From: Solibacteraceae bacterium
GTDB taxonomy: Bacteria; Acidobacteriota; Terriglobia; Bryobacterales; Bryobacteraceae
Reading direction: 5' to 3'
Length of the DNA: 51,121 nucleotides
NCBI GenBank assembly: GCA_026984795.1
Contig: JALSRK010000048.1
Span: 1-51,121, forward strand
Shown: positions 42,536 to 50,785 of the stretch, piece by piece
Layout: every line of letters begins with the position of its first letter
Numbering within the stretch: the stretch's first letter is position 1
Notes under the pieces: model-generated
Seen by the model: the letters and a program-made list of their open reading frames with translations, nothing else
What the model was told of the DNA's origin: nothing
Database searches by the model: none
Made by a program: the position numbers and the translations under genes

Positions 42536-43696
42536 TCATGCGAGGCTTTCGCGGACCGAAAGGGTGATTTTATAAAACACCGTGATGATCAGGGCGCCCA
42601 CGGCCCACACGCCGAGGGTGATGGCGATCTCGGGCAGCGTCGGGGCGTACTCGGTGATGGCCCCGAGAGGCGACGGGACGAAACCGCCGACGATCAGTCC
42701 GATGCCCTTGTCGATCCAGAGCGAGAGGAAGACGATGACGCAGGTGACGGCCAGGATCCGGTCGTTGCGCCGCCACCGCGGCACGATGAGCAGAACGAGC
42801 GCGGCCACCGCCAGGATGACGGAGGTCCACATCCACGGCACCAGCGAGTTGTGCCCGTCGAGGCCGACGAAGAGGTACTCGAAATGAAGCTTGTGCTCGG
42901 GGATGCCGCTGTAGAAGACGGTGAAGACTTCCATCAGCACGAAGAAGACGTTGACGATCATCGCGTAGGTGACGATGACCGCCAGCCGGCGAATAGGTTC
43001 GCGGCCGGCGTCGAACCACGTGAGCTTGCGCAAAAGCATGCAGAACAGGATCAGCAGCGACGGTCCGGCCGCGAAAGCAGAGGCGAGGAACCGGGGGGCC
43101 AGGATGGCGGTGAGCCAGAAGCTGCGGCCGGGAAGGCCGTTGTAGAGGAAAGCGGTGACGGTGTGGATGCTGATGGCCCAGGGGATGGAGAGCAGGATCA
43201 CCGGCTTGATCCAGTTGGGCGGGGCGACGCCTTTGCGCTCGGCGCTGAGGGTCACCAGAGCAATCACCGCGTTCAGGATCAAGTAGCCCGACAGCGAGAC
43301 CATGTCCCAGAACATGATCGAGTGCGGGGTCGGGTGCAGGATGACGTTCATCACCCGGTGGGGCTGACCCATATCGACGAAGATGAAGAGCATGCACATC
43401 GTCACCGCGGAGATGGCCAGGAACTCGCCCAGGATGGTGACCCTGCTGAAGACCTTCCAGTCGTGGAGGTAGTAGGGCAGCACCACCATCACCGCCGAGG
43501 CCGCCACGCCCACCAGGAAAGTGAACTGGGCGATGTAGAGCCCCCAGGTGACGTCGCGGTTCAGCCCGGTGATCGCCAGGCCTACCTCCAATTGCCGGAG
43601 GTAGTTGAGAAAGCCCACGCCGATGACGGCGAACAGGCCGAGGATCCAGAGCCAGTACCTCCGGCTGCCGACGACCGCTTTTTCGAACATGAACAT
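42536..43696 (-). CDS. dsrP: DsrP, NrfD-like membrane quinol-interacting subunit of DsrMKJOP
   Basis: A 386-residue polytopic protein (about 10 helices) of the NrfD/PsrC family. It would exchange electrons between the menaquinone pool and the periplasmic DsrO/DsrJ subunits. The family's N-terminal region (WILGLFAVIGVGFLNY) and the segment WGLYIAQFTFLVGVAASAVMV are present, as is the HRVMNVILHPTPHSIMFWDMV loop. The ATG at 43696 lies 10 nt after dsrO and has GAGGA upstream. It is the last gene of the MKJOP order in the transcript. Length is normal. Confidence 0.92.
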   Translation of the reverse strand: MFMFEKAVVGSRRYWLWILGLFAVIGVGFLNYLRQLEVGLAITGLNRDVTWGLYIAQFTFLVGVAASAVMVVLPYYLHDWKVFSRVTILGEFLAISAVTMCMLFIFVDMGQPHRVMNVILHPTPHSIMFWDMVSLSGYLILNAVIALVTLSAERKGVAPPNWIKPVILLSIPWAISIHTVTAFLYNGLPGRSFWLTAILAPRFLASAFAAGPSLLILFCMLLRKLTWFDAGREPIRRLAVIVTYAMIVNVFFVLMEVFTVFYSGIPEHKLHFEYLFVGLDGHNSLVPWMWTSVILAVAALVLLIVPRWRRNDRILAVTCVIVFLSLWIDKGIGLIVGGFVPSPLGAITEYAPTLPEIAITLGVWAVGALIITVFYKITLSVRESLA

Positions 43697-43706
43697 GGCC
43701 AGGTCC

Positions 43707-44486
43707 TCACAAGATGTAGAAGACTTCGGGTCTGGTGCCGAGCTCCGGCTTGCGCCGCAACGTGTACTCGGTGCGCAGCAGGCGCCTTACTTCGGAGTTG
43801 GGGTCGGCCAGGTCGCCGAAGACGAGCGCCTTTTCCGGGCAGGCCTCCACGCAGGCCGGCATCTCACCCCGCGCCAGGCGTTCCTCGCAGAAGGTGCATT
43901 TCTCGACGACACCCTTGGTCCGCGTCGGGTAGTCGGCCCGGACCTTCGGGATATACGGCCGCGGATCGCCCCAGTTGAAGCTGCGGGAGCCGTACGGGCA
44001 GGCGGCGATGCAGTACCGGCAGCCGATGCAGCGGTGCCAGTCCATCATCACGATGCCGTCGGCCTCGCGCTTCCAGGTGGCCTGGGTGGGGCAGACGCGG
44101 ACGCAAGGCGGATCGTCGCAGTGGTTGCACAGCAGCAACACCTGGCGCCCATGCAACTCTTCGTTCGGGTACTCGGTTTCCTGCGAGGGGAAGGCGTGCT
44201 CGAACTTCTCCTTCCAGATCCACTTCACCTCGCGGGTCTTGTCGGGAATCTGGGGCACGTTGTGGGCTTGGTGGCAAGCCCGGATGCAGTCCTTGCAACC
44301 CTCCTGCTTGCGGCACTTGCGCGTGTCCACGACCATCCCCCAGCGCCGAGCGGTCAAAGCGCCGGGAGCGGGGAGATACTCGGCGTCTTCGGCGCCGGCC
44401 ACCAGGCCGCCGAGCTTCCCGCCGGCGATGGCTCCGGCCACGGCGCATCCGGTGATCTTGAGAAACGACTTGCGGTCCATGCTCAT
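43707..44486 (-). CDS. dsrO: DsrO, periplasmic iron-sulfur subunit of DsrMKJOP
   Basis: A 259-residue ferredoxin-type protein with four cysteine clusters for [4Fe-4S] centres: CRKQEGCKDCIRACH, CNHCDDPPCVRVCP, CIGCRYCIAACPYG, and CTFCEERLARGEMPACVEACPE. It would relay electrons between DsrJ and DsrP on the outer membrane face. The Tat-type signal reads MDRKSFLKITG, with RK instead of RR, followed by a hydrophobic stretch (GCAVAGAIAGG). The ATG at 44486 has GAGGAG 7 nt upstream. It is separated from dsrJ by 10 nt. Confidence 0.93.
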   Translation of the reverse strand: MSMDRKSFLKITGCAVAGAIAGGKLGGLVAGAEDAEYLPAPGALTARRWGMVVDTRKCRKQEGCKDCIRACHQAHNVPQIPDKTREVKWIWKEKFEHAFPSQETEYPNEELHGRQVLLLCNHCDDPPCVRVCPTQATWKREADGIVMMDWHRCIGCRYCIAACPYGSRSFNWGDPRPYIPKVRADYPTRTKGVVEKCTFCEERLARGEMPACVEACPEKALVFGDLADPNSEVRRLLRTEYTLRRKPELGTRPEVFYIL

Positions 44487-44496
44487 GGCGCTCTCC

Positions 44497-44910
44497 TCAA
44501 CGCTCGTCCGCCGTCCGGGCCCGCGCGGCGACGACGGGCGCTTCCTCAGGACTGACGTGGCAGTCCCAGCAGTAGGGCGTCACGGCGGCGTAGTCGTGGC
44601 AGCGGTCACAGAACCGCTCCTTGCTCCGGTGGCAGTCCAGACAGGTCTTCGTGAGGCTCATCTCGTAGGTCTTGCCGCCGACCTTCACCAGATGGTTGCC
44701 GCGGCGGACTACCTGTTCCCGCCACTCCATCAGCACGTCCATGTGGTGCTGGCGCATGTAGGCCGTTTCGTAGACACAGGCTTCGCCCTTGGCCTTTTCA
44801 AGCTGCAGCTGTTTCGGGGCGACGCCCAGGGCGGTGTTGTACCAGAGCGGGAACGTGACCAGGGCGATGAACAAAGCGAGGCCGAGGAGAATCCATCCGC
44901 GGTCACGCAT
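44497..44910 (-). CDS. dsrJ: DsrJ, triheme cytochrome c subunit of DsrMKJOP
   Basis: A 137-residue membrane-anchored periplasmic cytochrome. An uncleaved N-terminal helix (about 6-26) precedes three haem motifs: CLDCH (90-94), CDRCH (101-105) and CWDCH (114-118). Cys45 in GEAC matches the conserved cysteine that is an unusual haem ligand in characterised DsrJ. It would link periplasmic electron exchange to DsrO. The ATG overlaps the dsrK stop by 8 nt, so the two are translationally coupled. Confidence 0.93.
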   Translation of the reverse strand: MRDRGWILLGLALFIALVTFPLWYNTALGVAPKQLQLEKAKGEACVYETAYMRQHHMDVLMEWREQVVRRGNHLVKVGGKTYEMSLTKTCLDCHRSKERFCDRCHDYAAVTPYCWDCHVSPEEAPVVAARARTADER

Positions 44911-46543
44911 GGGCCGGTTCCTCCTTGTCTCCCTCCGCCTGCGCCGCCTTCACGAGGGGCGTTCCGCGCAGGTCCGTGTCGCGTTCCCGCTCGCCTTCCA
45001 TCACCAGCGCATTGCCGACGAACTCATGGATGCCGGCCACTTCCACTCCGGGAACGAAGTATTCGAGCAGGGGCGGCAGGGTGGCCTTGTCGATCGCGCA
45101 AATGCAGGAGAGCACGTTGACGCCGTGCTTCTCATGAACGTACTTGACGGCGTTGGCTCGGGGGAACCCGCCGCGGAGGCGCATCTCCAGATTCTCGTCC
45201 GTTCCCAGGCCGGCGCCGCTGCCGCAGCAGAAGGTCTGCTCGCGGATCGTATTCTCCGGCATCTCGTGGAAGTGGTTGCAGACGGTCTTCAATATGTAGC
45301 GCGGCTCTTCGAGCAGCCCCATGGCCCGGGAAGGATTGCAGGAATCATGGAATGTCACGTTCCAGTGATCGTTGCGGCTGGGGTCGAGCTTGAGCTTGCC
45401 GTGGCGGATGAGGTCGGCGGTGAACTCGCAGATGTGGACCATCTTCGTGGACCTGGCGTGGTCGAAGACGGTCCCCGTGATGGGCGACTTGGGCACCTCG
45501 AGGAAGTCCGCCGGGCCGTTCATGGTGTCCATGTACTGGTGGACGACGCGCCACATGTGGCCGCACTCGCCGCCGAGGATCCACTTCACGCCCAGGCGCT
45601 TCGCCTCGCGGTACATCTTGTCGTTGAGGCGCTTCATCATCTCGTGGGAGATGAAGAGGCCGAAGTTGCCGCCCTCGGAGGCATAGGCGCTGACGGTGAA
45701 GTCCAGCCCGATGTGGTGGAACAGCAGGAAGTAGCCGAGCAGCGTGTAATAATGCGGCGAGGCGAAGTAGTCGGCCGAGGGCATGATGAACAAGACCTCG
45801 GCGCCCTTCTTCATGATGGGTACCTCGACGCGGACGCCGGTGATCTCCTCGAGCTCATCGACGGCGAAGTCGATGGAGTCTTTGAAGCCGTGAGGCTGGA
45901 CGCCGAGGTGGTTGCCGGTGCGGAAGCAGTTGGCCGCCGGCTCGACGGCCCAGTTGATGTTGACACCCACCTCGTTGAGCAGCTCCCGGCCGATCATGGT
46001 GATCTCGGCCTGGTCGATGCCGTAGGGGCAGAATACCGAGCAGCGCCGGCACTCGGTGCACTGGTAGAAATAGTAGAACCACTCCTTGAGAACGTCGATG
46101 GTGAGGTCCCGCGCCCCGGCCAGGCGGCCGAACATCTTCCCCGCCCGGGTGAAGTATCGCCGGTAGACGGAGCGGATCAGCTCGGCCCGCAACACCGGCA
46201 TGTTCTTCGGATCGCCGGAGCCGATGTAGAAGTGGCACTTGTCGGCGCAGGCGCCGCAGCGCACGCAGATATCCATGAACAGGCGGAAGGAGCGGAACTT
46301 CTTCAGCCGGTCCTCCATCGCCTTCAGGATGATCTCCCGCCAGTTCTCCGGCAGCTTCCAGTCTTCGTCGGAGGGTTGCCAGTCGCGCGGATTGGGGAAT
46401 CCAAGGTACTCGAGGTTCTTGGCTGCGGCGCTGTAACAGAAGGTGCCTCTGCGGAACTCGACCGGAGTGTCCATCCACGGCGTCTCGGGGGGACGGTAAT
46501 CGATCTGGACCAGTTCGTCGAGCTTCGGTGTCGTTTCCGCCAT
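44903..46543 (-). CDS. dsrK: DsrK, HdrD-like iron-sulfur subunit of DsrMKJOP
   Basis: A 546-residue cytoplasmic catalytic subunit that is thought to reduce the DsrC trisulfide. Two [4Fe-4S] motifs are CVRCGACADKC (Cys93, 96, 99, 103) and CTECRRCSVFC (162, 165, 168, 172). The CCG-type cysteine domains follow: GGECGHMWRV, HDSCNPSRAMG, and FCCGSGAGLGTDEN near the C-terminus. These are as in heterodisulfide reductase subunit D. The ATG at 46543 has AAGGAG and lies 3 nt after the dsrM stop. This agrees with the known DsrK-DsrM core. Confidence 0.95.
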   Translation of the reverse strand: MAETTPKLDELVQIDYRPPETPWMDTPVEFRRGTFCYSAAAKNLEYLGFPNPRDWQPSDEDWKLPENWREIILKAMEDRLKKFRSFRLFMDICVRCGACADKCHFYIGSGDPKNMPVLRAELIRSVYRRYFTRAGKMFGRLAGARDLTIDVLKEWFYYFYQCTECRRCSVFCPYGIDQAEITMIGRELLNEVGVNINWAVEPAANCFRTGNHLGVQPHGFKDSIDFAVDELEEITGVRVEVPIMKKGAEVLFIMPSADYFASPHYYTLLGYFLLFHHIGLDFTVSAYASEGGNFGLFISHEMMKRLNDKMYREAKRLGVKWILGGECGHMWRVVHQYMDTMNGPADFLEVPKSPITGTVFDHARSTKMVHICEFTADLIRHGKLKLDPSRNDHWNVTFHDSCNPSRAMGLLEEPRYILKTVCNHFHEMPENTIREQTFCCGSGAGLGTDENLEMRLRGGFPRANAVKYVHEKHGVNVLSCICAIDKATLPPLLEYFVPGVEVAGIHEFVGNALVMEGERERDTDLRGTPLVKAAQAEGDKEEPAHA

Positions 46544-46546
46544 GCT

Positions 46547-47539
46547 CTACTCCTTGTCGAGAGGCAAGCCGGCCGCCACGATCTTGTCGTGGAACTCCTC
46601 TTCCCACTCCTCATAGGTGTGGACCTTGACCGGGTAGTTCCACGGGTTGACGTGGCGGTGAGCGCGGTTGTTGTTGGGCAGATTCCGGGTCGGACTCAGG
46701 AAGATCCCCGGCATGTGGGCGAGCTTGCTGAACGGGAAATAGGCGAGGAGCACGGTGAGCAAGAAGAGGTGGACGAAGAAGAGTCCGCTCAGAGAAGCGG
46801 GCACCACCGGCGAGAAGGTCACGATGCCGATCGCCAACTGCTTCACCGCGATGATGTCGGTCTTGGTGAAGTAGCGCATCAGCACGCCGGAACCGGCCAG
46901 CCCGAGCAACAGGCACAGTGCGAAGTAGTCGGCGAACAGCGAGATATACCGGATCTCGGCCTGAAACAAGCGGCGGGCCAGCAGGTAGAGCAGCGCGGCC
47001 GGCAGGATGAGCCCGGTCCACAGGATTTCCGGCGCGCCGATCTGAAGGAACCCGTCGATCGACTGCAGCGCCGCCACCCAGGCCGGCACCGGGTCCAGGA
47101 AGAACCGCAAGTGGCGCAGGAACACGACCAGGAAGCTCCAGTGAAACGCCATGGCCGCCAGCCAGAGCCACTTCTCCTCGCCGTAGACCAGCCGCGGACC
47201 CGCGCGCAACTCGAACTTGCTGTTCCGGAACAACGAGCGGAACAAGAGCACCTCGAGCAGCATTCGTCCGAAGGTCTGGGCCGGCGTGAAGGGATTGTCC
47301 AGCTTCGCCTGGCGGATCCATGGCAGGGAACGCTGCTGCCCGGTCGTGGTGGTGATGCGGAAGGGGACCGGAGAAGAAGCCCAGCGCGCCACGCGGTACA
47401 CGATGCCGCCGAGGAAGAGCGCGATGCCCAGGTAGGGCAACACCGCCCCGAAGATCCAGCGCCACCCTTCGACCTGTCCGCCCGCGTAGCCGAGGGCCGC
47501 CAGGACGCAAACAGCCACCAGCGCAAGCACGACACTCAT
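46547..47539 (-). CDS. dsrM: DsrM, NarI-like cytochrome b subunit of DsrMKJOP
   Basis: A 330-residue membrane protein with about 6 helices. It would oxidise menaquinol and pass electrons via b haems to DsrK. Possible haem histidines are in MAFHWSFLVVFLRHLRFF and in FFVHLFLLTVLLAYFPFSKLAHMPG. The C-terminal tail (NPWNYPVKVHTYEEWEEEFHDKI) is typical of DsrM. GAGGTGA precedes the ATG at 47539. It is the first gene of the MKJOP set. Confidence 0.92.
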   Translation of the reverse strand: MSVVLALVAVCVLAALGYAGGQVEGWRWIFGAVLPYLGIALFLGGIVYRVARWASSPVPFRITTTTGQQRSLPWIRQAKLDNPFTPAQTFGRMLLEVLLFRSLFRNSKFELRAGPRLVYGEEKWLWLAAMAFHWSFLVVFLRHLRFFLDPVPAWVAALQSIDGFLQIGAPEILWTGLILPAALLYLLARRLFQAEIRYISLFADYFALCLLLGLAGSGVLMRYFTKTDIIAVKQLAIGIVTFSPVVPASLSGLFFVHLFLLTVLLAYFPFSKLAHMPGIFLSPTRNLPNNNRAHRHVNPWNYPVKVHTYEEWEEEFHDKIVAAGLPLDKE

Positions 47540-47612
47540 TTCAATTCACCTCGATCCCGCCGGGAGCCCCGCGTGCCGGACCGGCGGCTCTACTCTGCCA
47601 CGTGGATCCGTC

Positions 47613-48119
47613 CTACCGGGCGCCTGGGGAGCGCACGGCCATCCGTTCGGCGACGAAGAAACGGCGTTTGAGTTCCTGGTAGCGAATCGCCCACAGCTTC
47701 TCGCGGCAGCGGACGTACAGATCAAACGCCAGCGCCGCCATCCGTTCCACCCGGTCTCGGGCGGCCTGGAGAGTCGCGCCGTCCAACTGCAGCTCCTGCC
47801 GGAGGGCCTCGTTGAGCAGGAAGACGAAACTCACGGCCTCACTGGCGGAAAGGTCCTGGACGGCCCGGAGGTGCAGGATCTCGTCCAGAACCGCCTCGAC
47901 CCTTTCGAGGTCGAAGTCGCCCGAGACCTCCTCGACGAGCACCGGCAAGCCTCGCCGGTACATCTCTCCGACCGGATTGCGGAAGGGATCGCCGCTGCGA
48001 GCCAGGAACCGGGCCGTCTCGGTGGGATACGTCGCGAAGACCAACTCCATCCACCGGCGAGCCACCGCCTGGCGTTCCCCAGGCGTCAAACTCAAACGCG
48101 GCCGGCTTTCCAGACCCAC
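47613..48119 (-). CDS. RsbRD_N-domain-like protein in the dsr operon
   Basis: A 168-residue helical protein resembling the N-terminal sensory domain of RsbRD-type proteins. The characteristic segments are RSGDPFRNPVGEMYRRGL and DEILHLRAVQDLSASEAVSFVFLL. There is no STAS or kinase domain. As far as I recall, a gene of this type stands beside dsrM in several sulfate reducers, but its role is unknown. The GTG start at 48119 is chosen because GAGGAG lies 7 nt upstream; an ATG at 48124 is out of frame. It lies between dsrC and dsrM, suggesting a part in regulating or assembling the complex. Confidence 0.7.
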   Translation of the reverse strand: MGLESRPRLSLTPGERQAVARRWMELVFATYPTETARFLARSGDPFRNPVGEMYRRGLPVLVEEVSGDFDLERVEAVLDEILHLRAVQDLSASEAVSFVFLLNEALRQELQLDGATLQAARDRVERMAALAFDLYVRCREKLWAIRYQELKRRFFVAERMAVRSPGAR

Positions 48120-48129
48120 GGCATGCTCC

Positions 48130-48447
48130 TCAGACGCAGCCGGTCGGCTTCGGCAGCCCGGCCAGCTTGCACGCGCCTTTGGCCGGCCCGGACGGGAACA
48201 GCTCGTAGATCTTGTTGAGCTTGAAACCGGTCTCCTTGCAGAGCTTCCGGATCATCGGGGCGATGCCGTACTGCAAGTAGTAGTTCCGGAGATAGTGAAT
48301 GACTTTCCAGTGTTCGTCGGTCAGCTCGTCGATGCCTTCGCTCTTGGCGAAGTCCTTGGCGACGTCCTCGTTCCAGATGCTCGGATCCTGGAGGAAACCG
48401 TCCTCATCGACTTCATATTTTCTTCCGTTGACTTCAAAAATCGGCAT
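48130..48447 (-). CDS. dsrC: DsrC sulfur carrier / DsrAB substrate protein
   Basis: A 105-residue DsrC. It carries sulfur as a trisulfide made by DsrAB from sulfite and delivers it to DsrMK. Both functional cysteines are present: Cys93 in GACKLAG and the penultimate Cys104 in PKPTGCV, spaced 11 residues apart as in true DsrC rather than TusE-only forms. The core (DEHWKVIHYLRNYYLQYGIAP) is conserved. The ATG at 48447 gives the standard length; longer in-frame starts run into dsrL. It is 53 nt downstream of dsrL. Confidence 0.96.
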   Translation of the reverse strand: MPIFEVNGRKYEVDEDGFLQDPSIWNEDVAKDFAKSEGIDELTDEHWKVIHYLRNYYLQYGIAPMIRKLCKETGFKLNKIYELFPSGPAKGACKLAGLPKPTGCV

Positions 48448-48500
48448 AACCTTCCGTCTCCTGACTCCATTCCTCTCAGATGCCCGCCGTGGCGGGCCCG

Positions 48501-50165
48501 TCATTGCATCTCGATGTAGCCGCAGGGACAAGCGTCCGCGCACTTGCCGCAGCCGTTGCACAACTCGAGTTTGATCCGGTAGTGCTCTCCCTTCGGCAAT
48601 CTCTCGAAGCAGTTGTTGGTGCAATACATCCAGCAGGTTTCGCAGTCCATGCACATACCACAGGACATGCATCGCTGCGCCTCGGCGACGACTTCGTCCT
48701 CAGCCAGGCCGATCTCGACCTCGGTTTCCATGCCGCGCTGCTCGACCGGAATGGTCCGCTTGTCATGGCGCGGCGCCGGTTTGTACCAGTCAAGCTTCAC
48801 CTTCTCGGACGGGATCACCGGGGGCCGCTCGTGTTTCTTCAGTTCCTTTCCCCGCAACCGGGCGTCGATCGCTTCGGCGGCGAACCGGCCCTGGCCGATG
48901 GCGATAGAGACCAGTCCGAGCCGGACGTCGTCTCCGCCGGCATAGACGCCCTCCACCGGCGTTTCGCCCCACTCGTTCACCCGGATCCACTCCTTCGGAT
49001 TTCCGACCATCTCGAAGCCGTCGAAGCGCGGCTCCTGGCTGATGGCGGCGATGATGGTGTCGGCCTCGACGTCGAATTCCGTGCCGGGTTTCGGGATCGG
49101 GCGCCGCCGTCCGGAAGCGTCGGGTTCGCCCAGCTCCATGCGGATGCACCTCAGCCCGCGGGCGCGGCCGTCCTCACCCAGGAGAATCTCCGTAGGCGCG
49201 GCCAGGAACTCGATCTTCACGCCCTCTTCGAGCGCCCCGTCCACCTCGGCGTCGATCGCCGGCATCTCCTTCCGCGTGCGCCGGTAGAGGATGGTTACGT
49301 CGGCGCCCAGGCGTTTGGAGACCCGGGCGGCGTCCACGGCGGTGTCGCCGCCGCCGATGACGACGACCTTCTTGCCGATCTCGACCTTCTCGCCCGAGTT
49401 GACGCGGTTCAGGAACTCCGTGCCGGTGAGCACGTTCGGAGCGTCCTCGCCCGGCACTCCCAAACGGTAGCCCTGGTGGGCGCCGATGCCAACAAAAACG
49501 GCCTGGTATTGCTTGCGCAACTCCTCGAACGGCATGTCCTTGCCGACGGTGAAGTTGGTCTTCAGCTCGACGCCCAGATCGAGGATGCGCTGGATCTCGG
49601 CGTCCAGCACCTCCCGCGGCAGGCGGTATTTCGGAATCCCGTATCGCAGCATGCCGCCGGGCTGCGGAAAGCTCTCGAACACCGTCACCTGATACCCGCG
49701 CCGGGCGAGCTGGTAGGCGCAGGAAAGGCCCGCCGGGCCGGCCCCGATGACGGCGATCTTCTCCGGCCACCGCTCTTCGGTCAGCTTCTTCAGCTTCCAG
49801 CCCTTCTCGATGCCGAAATCGCCGATGAACCGCTCCAGGGCATTGACGCTGACGCTGCCGTCCTTCAGCCGCCGGTTGCAGTTGTCCTCGCACGGGTGCG
49901 GACAGACCCGCCCGCAGACGGCGGGGAACGGGTTCACCTCGGCGATCTTCTCCCAGGCCACCTCATAGGCCTGCTCGCGAGTCCGCCCGTAAGACTCGTA
50001 CTGGGCCACGGCCACCAGCCAGTCCCGTATGTCTGTGCCCGCCGGGCAGTTGGCGATGCAGGGCGCCGTCTTTTCCACGTAGCGCGGGCGCAGCGGACTG
50101 ATCTCCTCCACGCCCACCGAGACGACCTTCAGTTTCGGCTTCTTCTTCGCTTTGAACAGACCCAT
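48501..50165 (-). CDS. dsrL: DsrL, NAD(P)H:acceptor oxidoreductase of the Dsr pathway
   Basis: A 554-residue flavoprotein of the glutamate-synthase small-subunit type. An N-terminal Fe-S region (CIANCPAGTDIRDW and CGRVCPHPCEDNC) is followed by an FAD motif (VIGAGPAGLSCAYQLA). An NAD(P) motif (VVVIGGGDTAVDAARV) and a C-terminal ferredoxin (CMSCGMCMDCETC and CNGCGKCADACPCG) complete it. It would exchange electrons between NAD(P)H and DsrAB, supporting either sulfite reduction or sulfur oxidation. The ATG at 50165 has AGGAG about 8 nt upstream; an in-frame start at 50207 lacks one. Whether it is of the reductive DsrL-2 or the oxidative DsrL-1 type needs a tree. Confidence 0.92.
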   Translation of the reverse strand: MGLFKAKKKPKLKVVSVGVEEISPLRPRYVEKTAPCIANCPAGTDIRDWLVAVAQYESYGRTREQAYEVAWEKIAEVNPFPAVCGRVCPHPCEDNCNRRLKDGSVSVNALERFIGDFGIEKGWKLKKLTEERWPEKIAVIGAGPAGLSCAYQLARRGYQVTVFESFPQPGGMLRYGIPKYRLPREVLDAEIQRILDLGVELKTNFTVGKDMPFEELRKQYQAVFVGIGAHQGYRLGVPGEDAPNVLTGTEFLNRVNSGEKVEIGKKVVVIGGGDTAVDAARVSKRLGADVTILYRRTRKEMPAIDAEVDGALEEGVKIEFLAAPTEILLGEDGRARGLRCIRMELGEPDASGRRRPIPKPGTEFDVEADTIIAAISQEPRFDGFEMVGNPKEWIRVNEWGETPVEGVYAGGDDVRLGLVSIAIGQGRFAAEAIDARLRGKELKKHERPPVIPSEKVKLDWYKPAPRHDKRTIPVEQRGMETEVEIGLAEDEVVAEAQRCMSCGMCMDCETCWMYCTNNCFERLPKGEHYRIKLELCNGCGKCADACPCGYIEMQ

Positions 50166-50258
50166 CGGCCCCTCTCCTCTTTTCTTCCATCTCCTTCCCG
50201 GGGCCAAGCCCGGGACCGGCCCGGACGCGCAAAACCGCCGCGGCGGCCCGGCCTGCGG

Positions 50259-50705
50259 CTACCCGTACGGGTAGAGGCTCCGCTTGAAATCTTCCAGGTG
50301 CCCCATCAAACGCTCGTGCTTACGCTCGTCGTCGATGAGGTACTCCAACAATTGGCGCTGGATCGCCAGTGGGCACGTCCGGCGCGCCTGCTCAGCCATC
50401 CGGATCGCCTCGGCCTCTTGCTTGTCGTGCTCCTCGATCATCTCCCAGACCTGCGCCAACTCCTCCGGCTGGAGCTGGAAAGCCTCCTTCTCGAGACTGT
50501 CGAGAATGGCCTGCTGGACCTTCTTGTGCATCATCGAGTCCTGCCGGATGATCTCCATCACCAGCCGGATGAGCGGATTCTGCGTTTTCTCGAGGATGGC
50601 GGTGGTATGGGCCACGCTGCCGTCTTCGATCTTCTGCCACGTGCGCAAGATCTGCTTCAGCTCGTCGAGTTGCTCAGCCTTGGTTTTCTGTCGTGCGTCT
50701 GCCAT
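50259..50705 (-). CDS. ferritin-like four-helix protein within the dsr operon
   Basis: A 148-residue all-helical protein with possible di-iron ligands on four helices: Glu27, Asp56/His60, Glu92 (near His93) and the ExxH pair Glu127/His130 in DERKHERLM. The second helix has Ser57 where an ExxH glutamate is usual, so metal binding is uncertain. Such proteins store iron or handle peroxide/oxygen. The location between dsrD and dsrL is not a standard part of dsr loci that I know. The ATG at 50705 has GGAG upstream. It could protect the Fe-S-rich Dsr proteins, but that is inference. Confidence 0.6.
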   Translation of the reverse strand: MADARQKTKAEQLDELKQILRTWQKIEDGSVAHTTAILEKTQNPLIRLVMEIIRQDSMMHKKVQQAILDSLEKEAFQLQPEELAQVWEMIEEHDKQEAEAIRMAEQARRTCPLAIQRQLLEYLIDDERKHERLMGHLEDFKRSLYPYG

Positions 50706-50753
50706 TGGTCTCTAGTCTCCGTTCGGCACGGACTTCACCTGCCGGATCCGGGG

Positions 50754-50772
50754 ACGGGGGCGCCGCCCCCGT
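50754..50772. repeat. perfect GC inverted repeat between dsrD and the ferritin-like gene
   Basis: ACGGGGGCG, one base, then CGCCCCCGT: a perfect 9-bp inverted repeat in the 80-nt gap. As RNA the loop must open to at least 3 nt, leaving about 8 GC-rich pairs. It has no T run and may be an attenuator or a processing/stabilising site that lets dsrABD mRNA outlast the downstream genes. Confidence 0.5.
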
Positions 50773-50785
50773 GTCAGCAGCAAGC

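Noticed and set aside
44789-47671. 960-codon open frame on the plus strand across dsrJ, dsrK and dsrM
   Set aside because: It is the mirror of GC-rich dsr genes. The translation is a run of Glu/Val/Asp/Arg/His/Gln with no domain, while the minus strand shows clear haem and Fe-S motifs.
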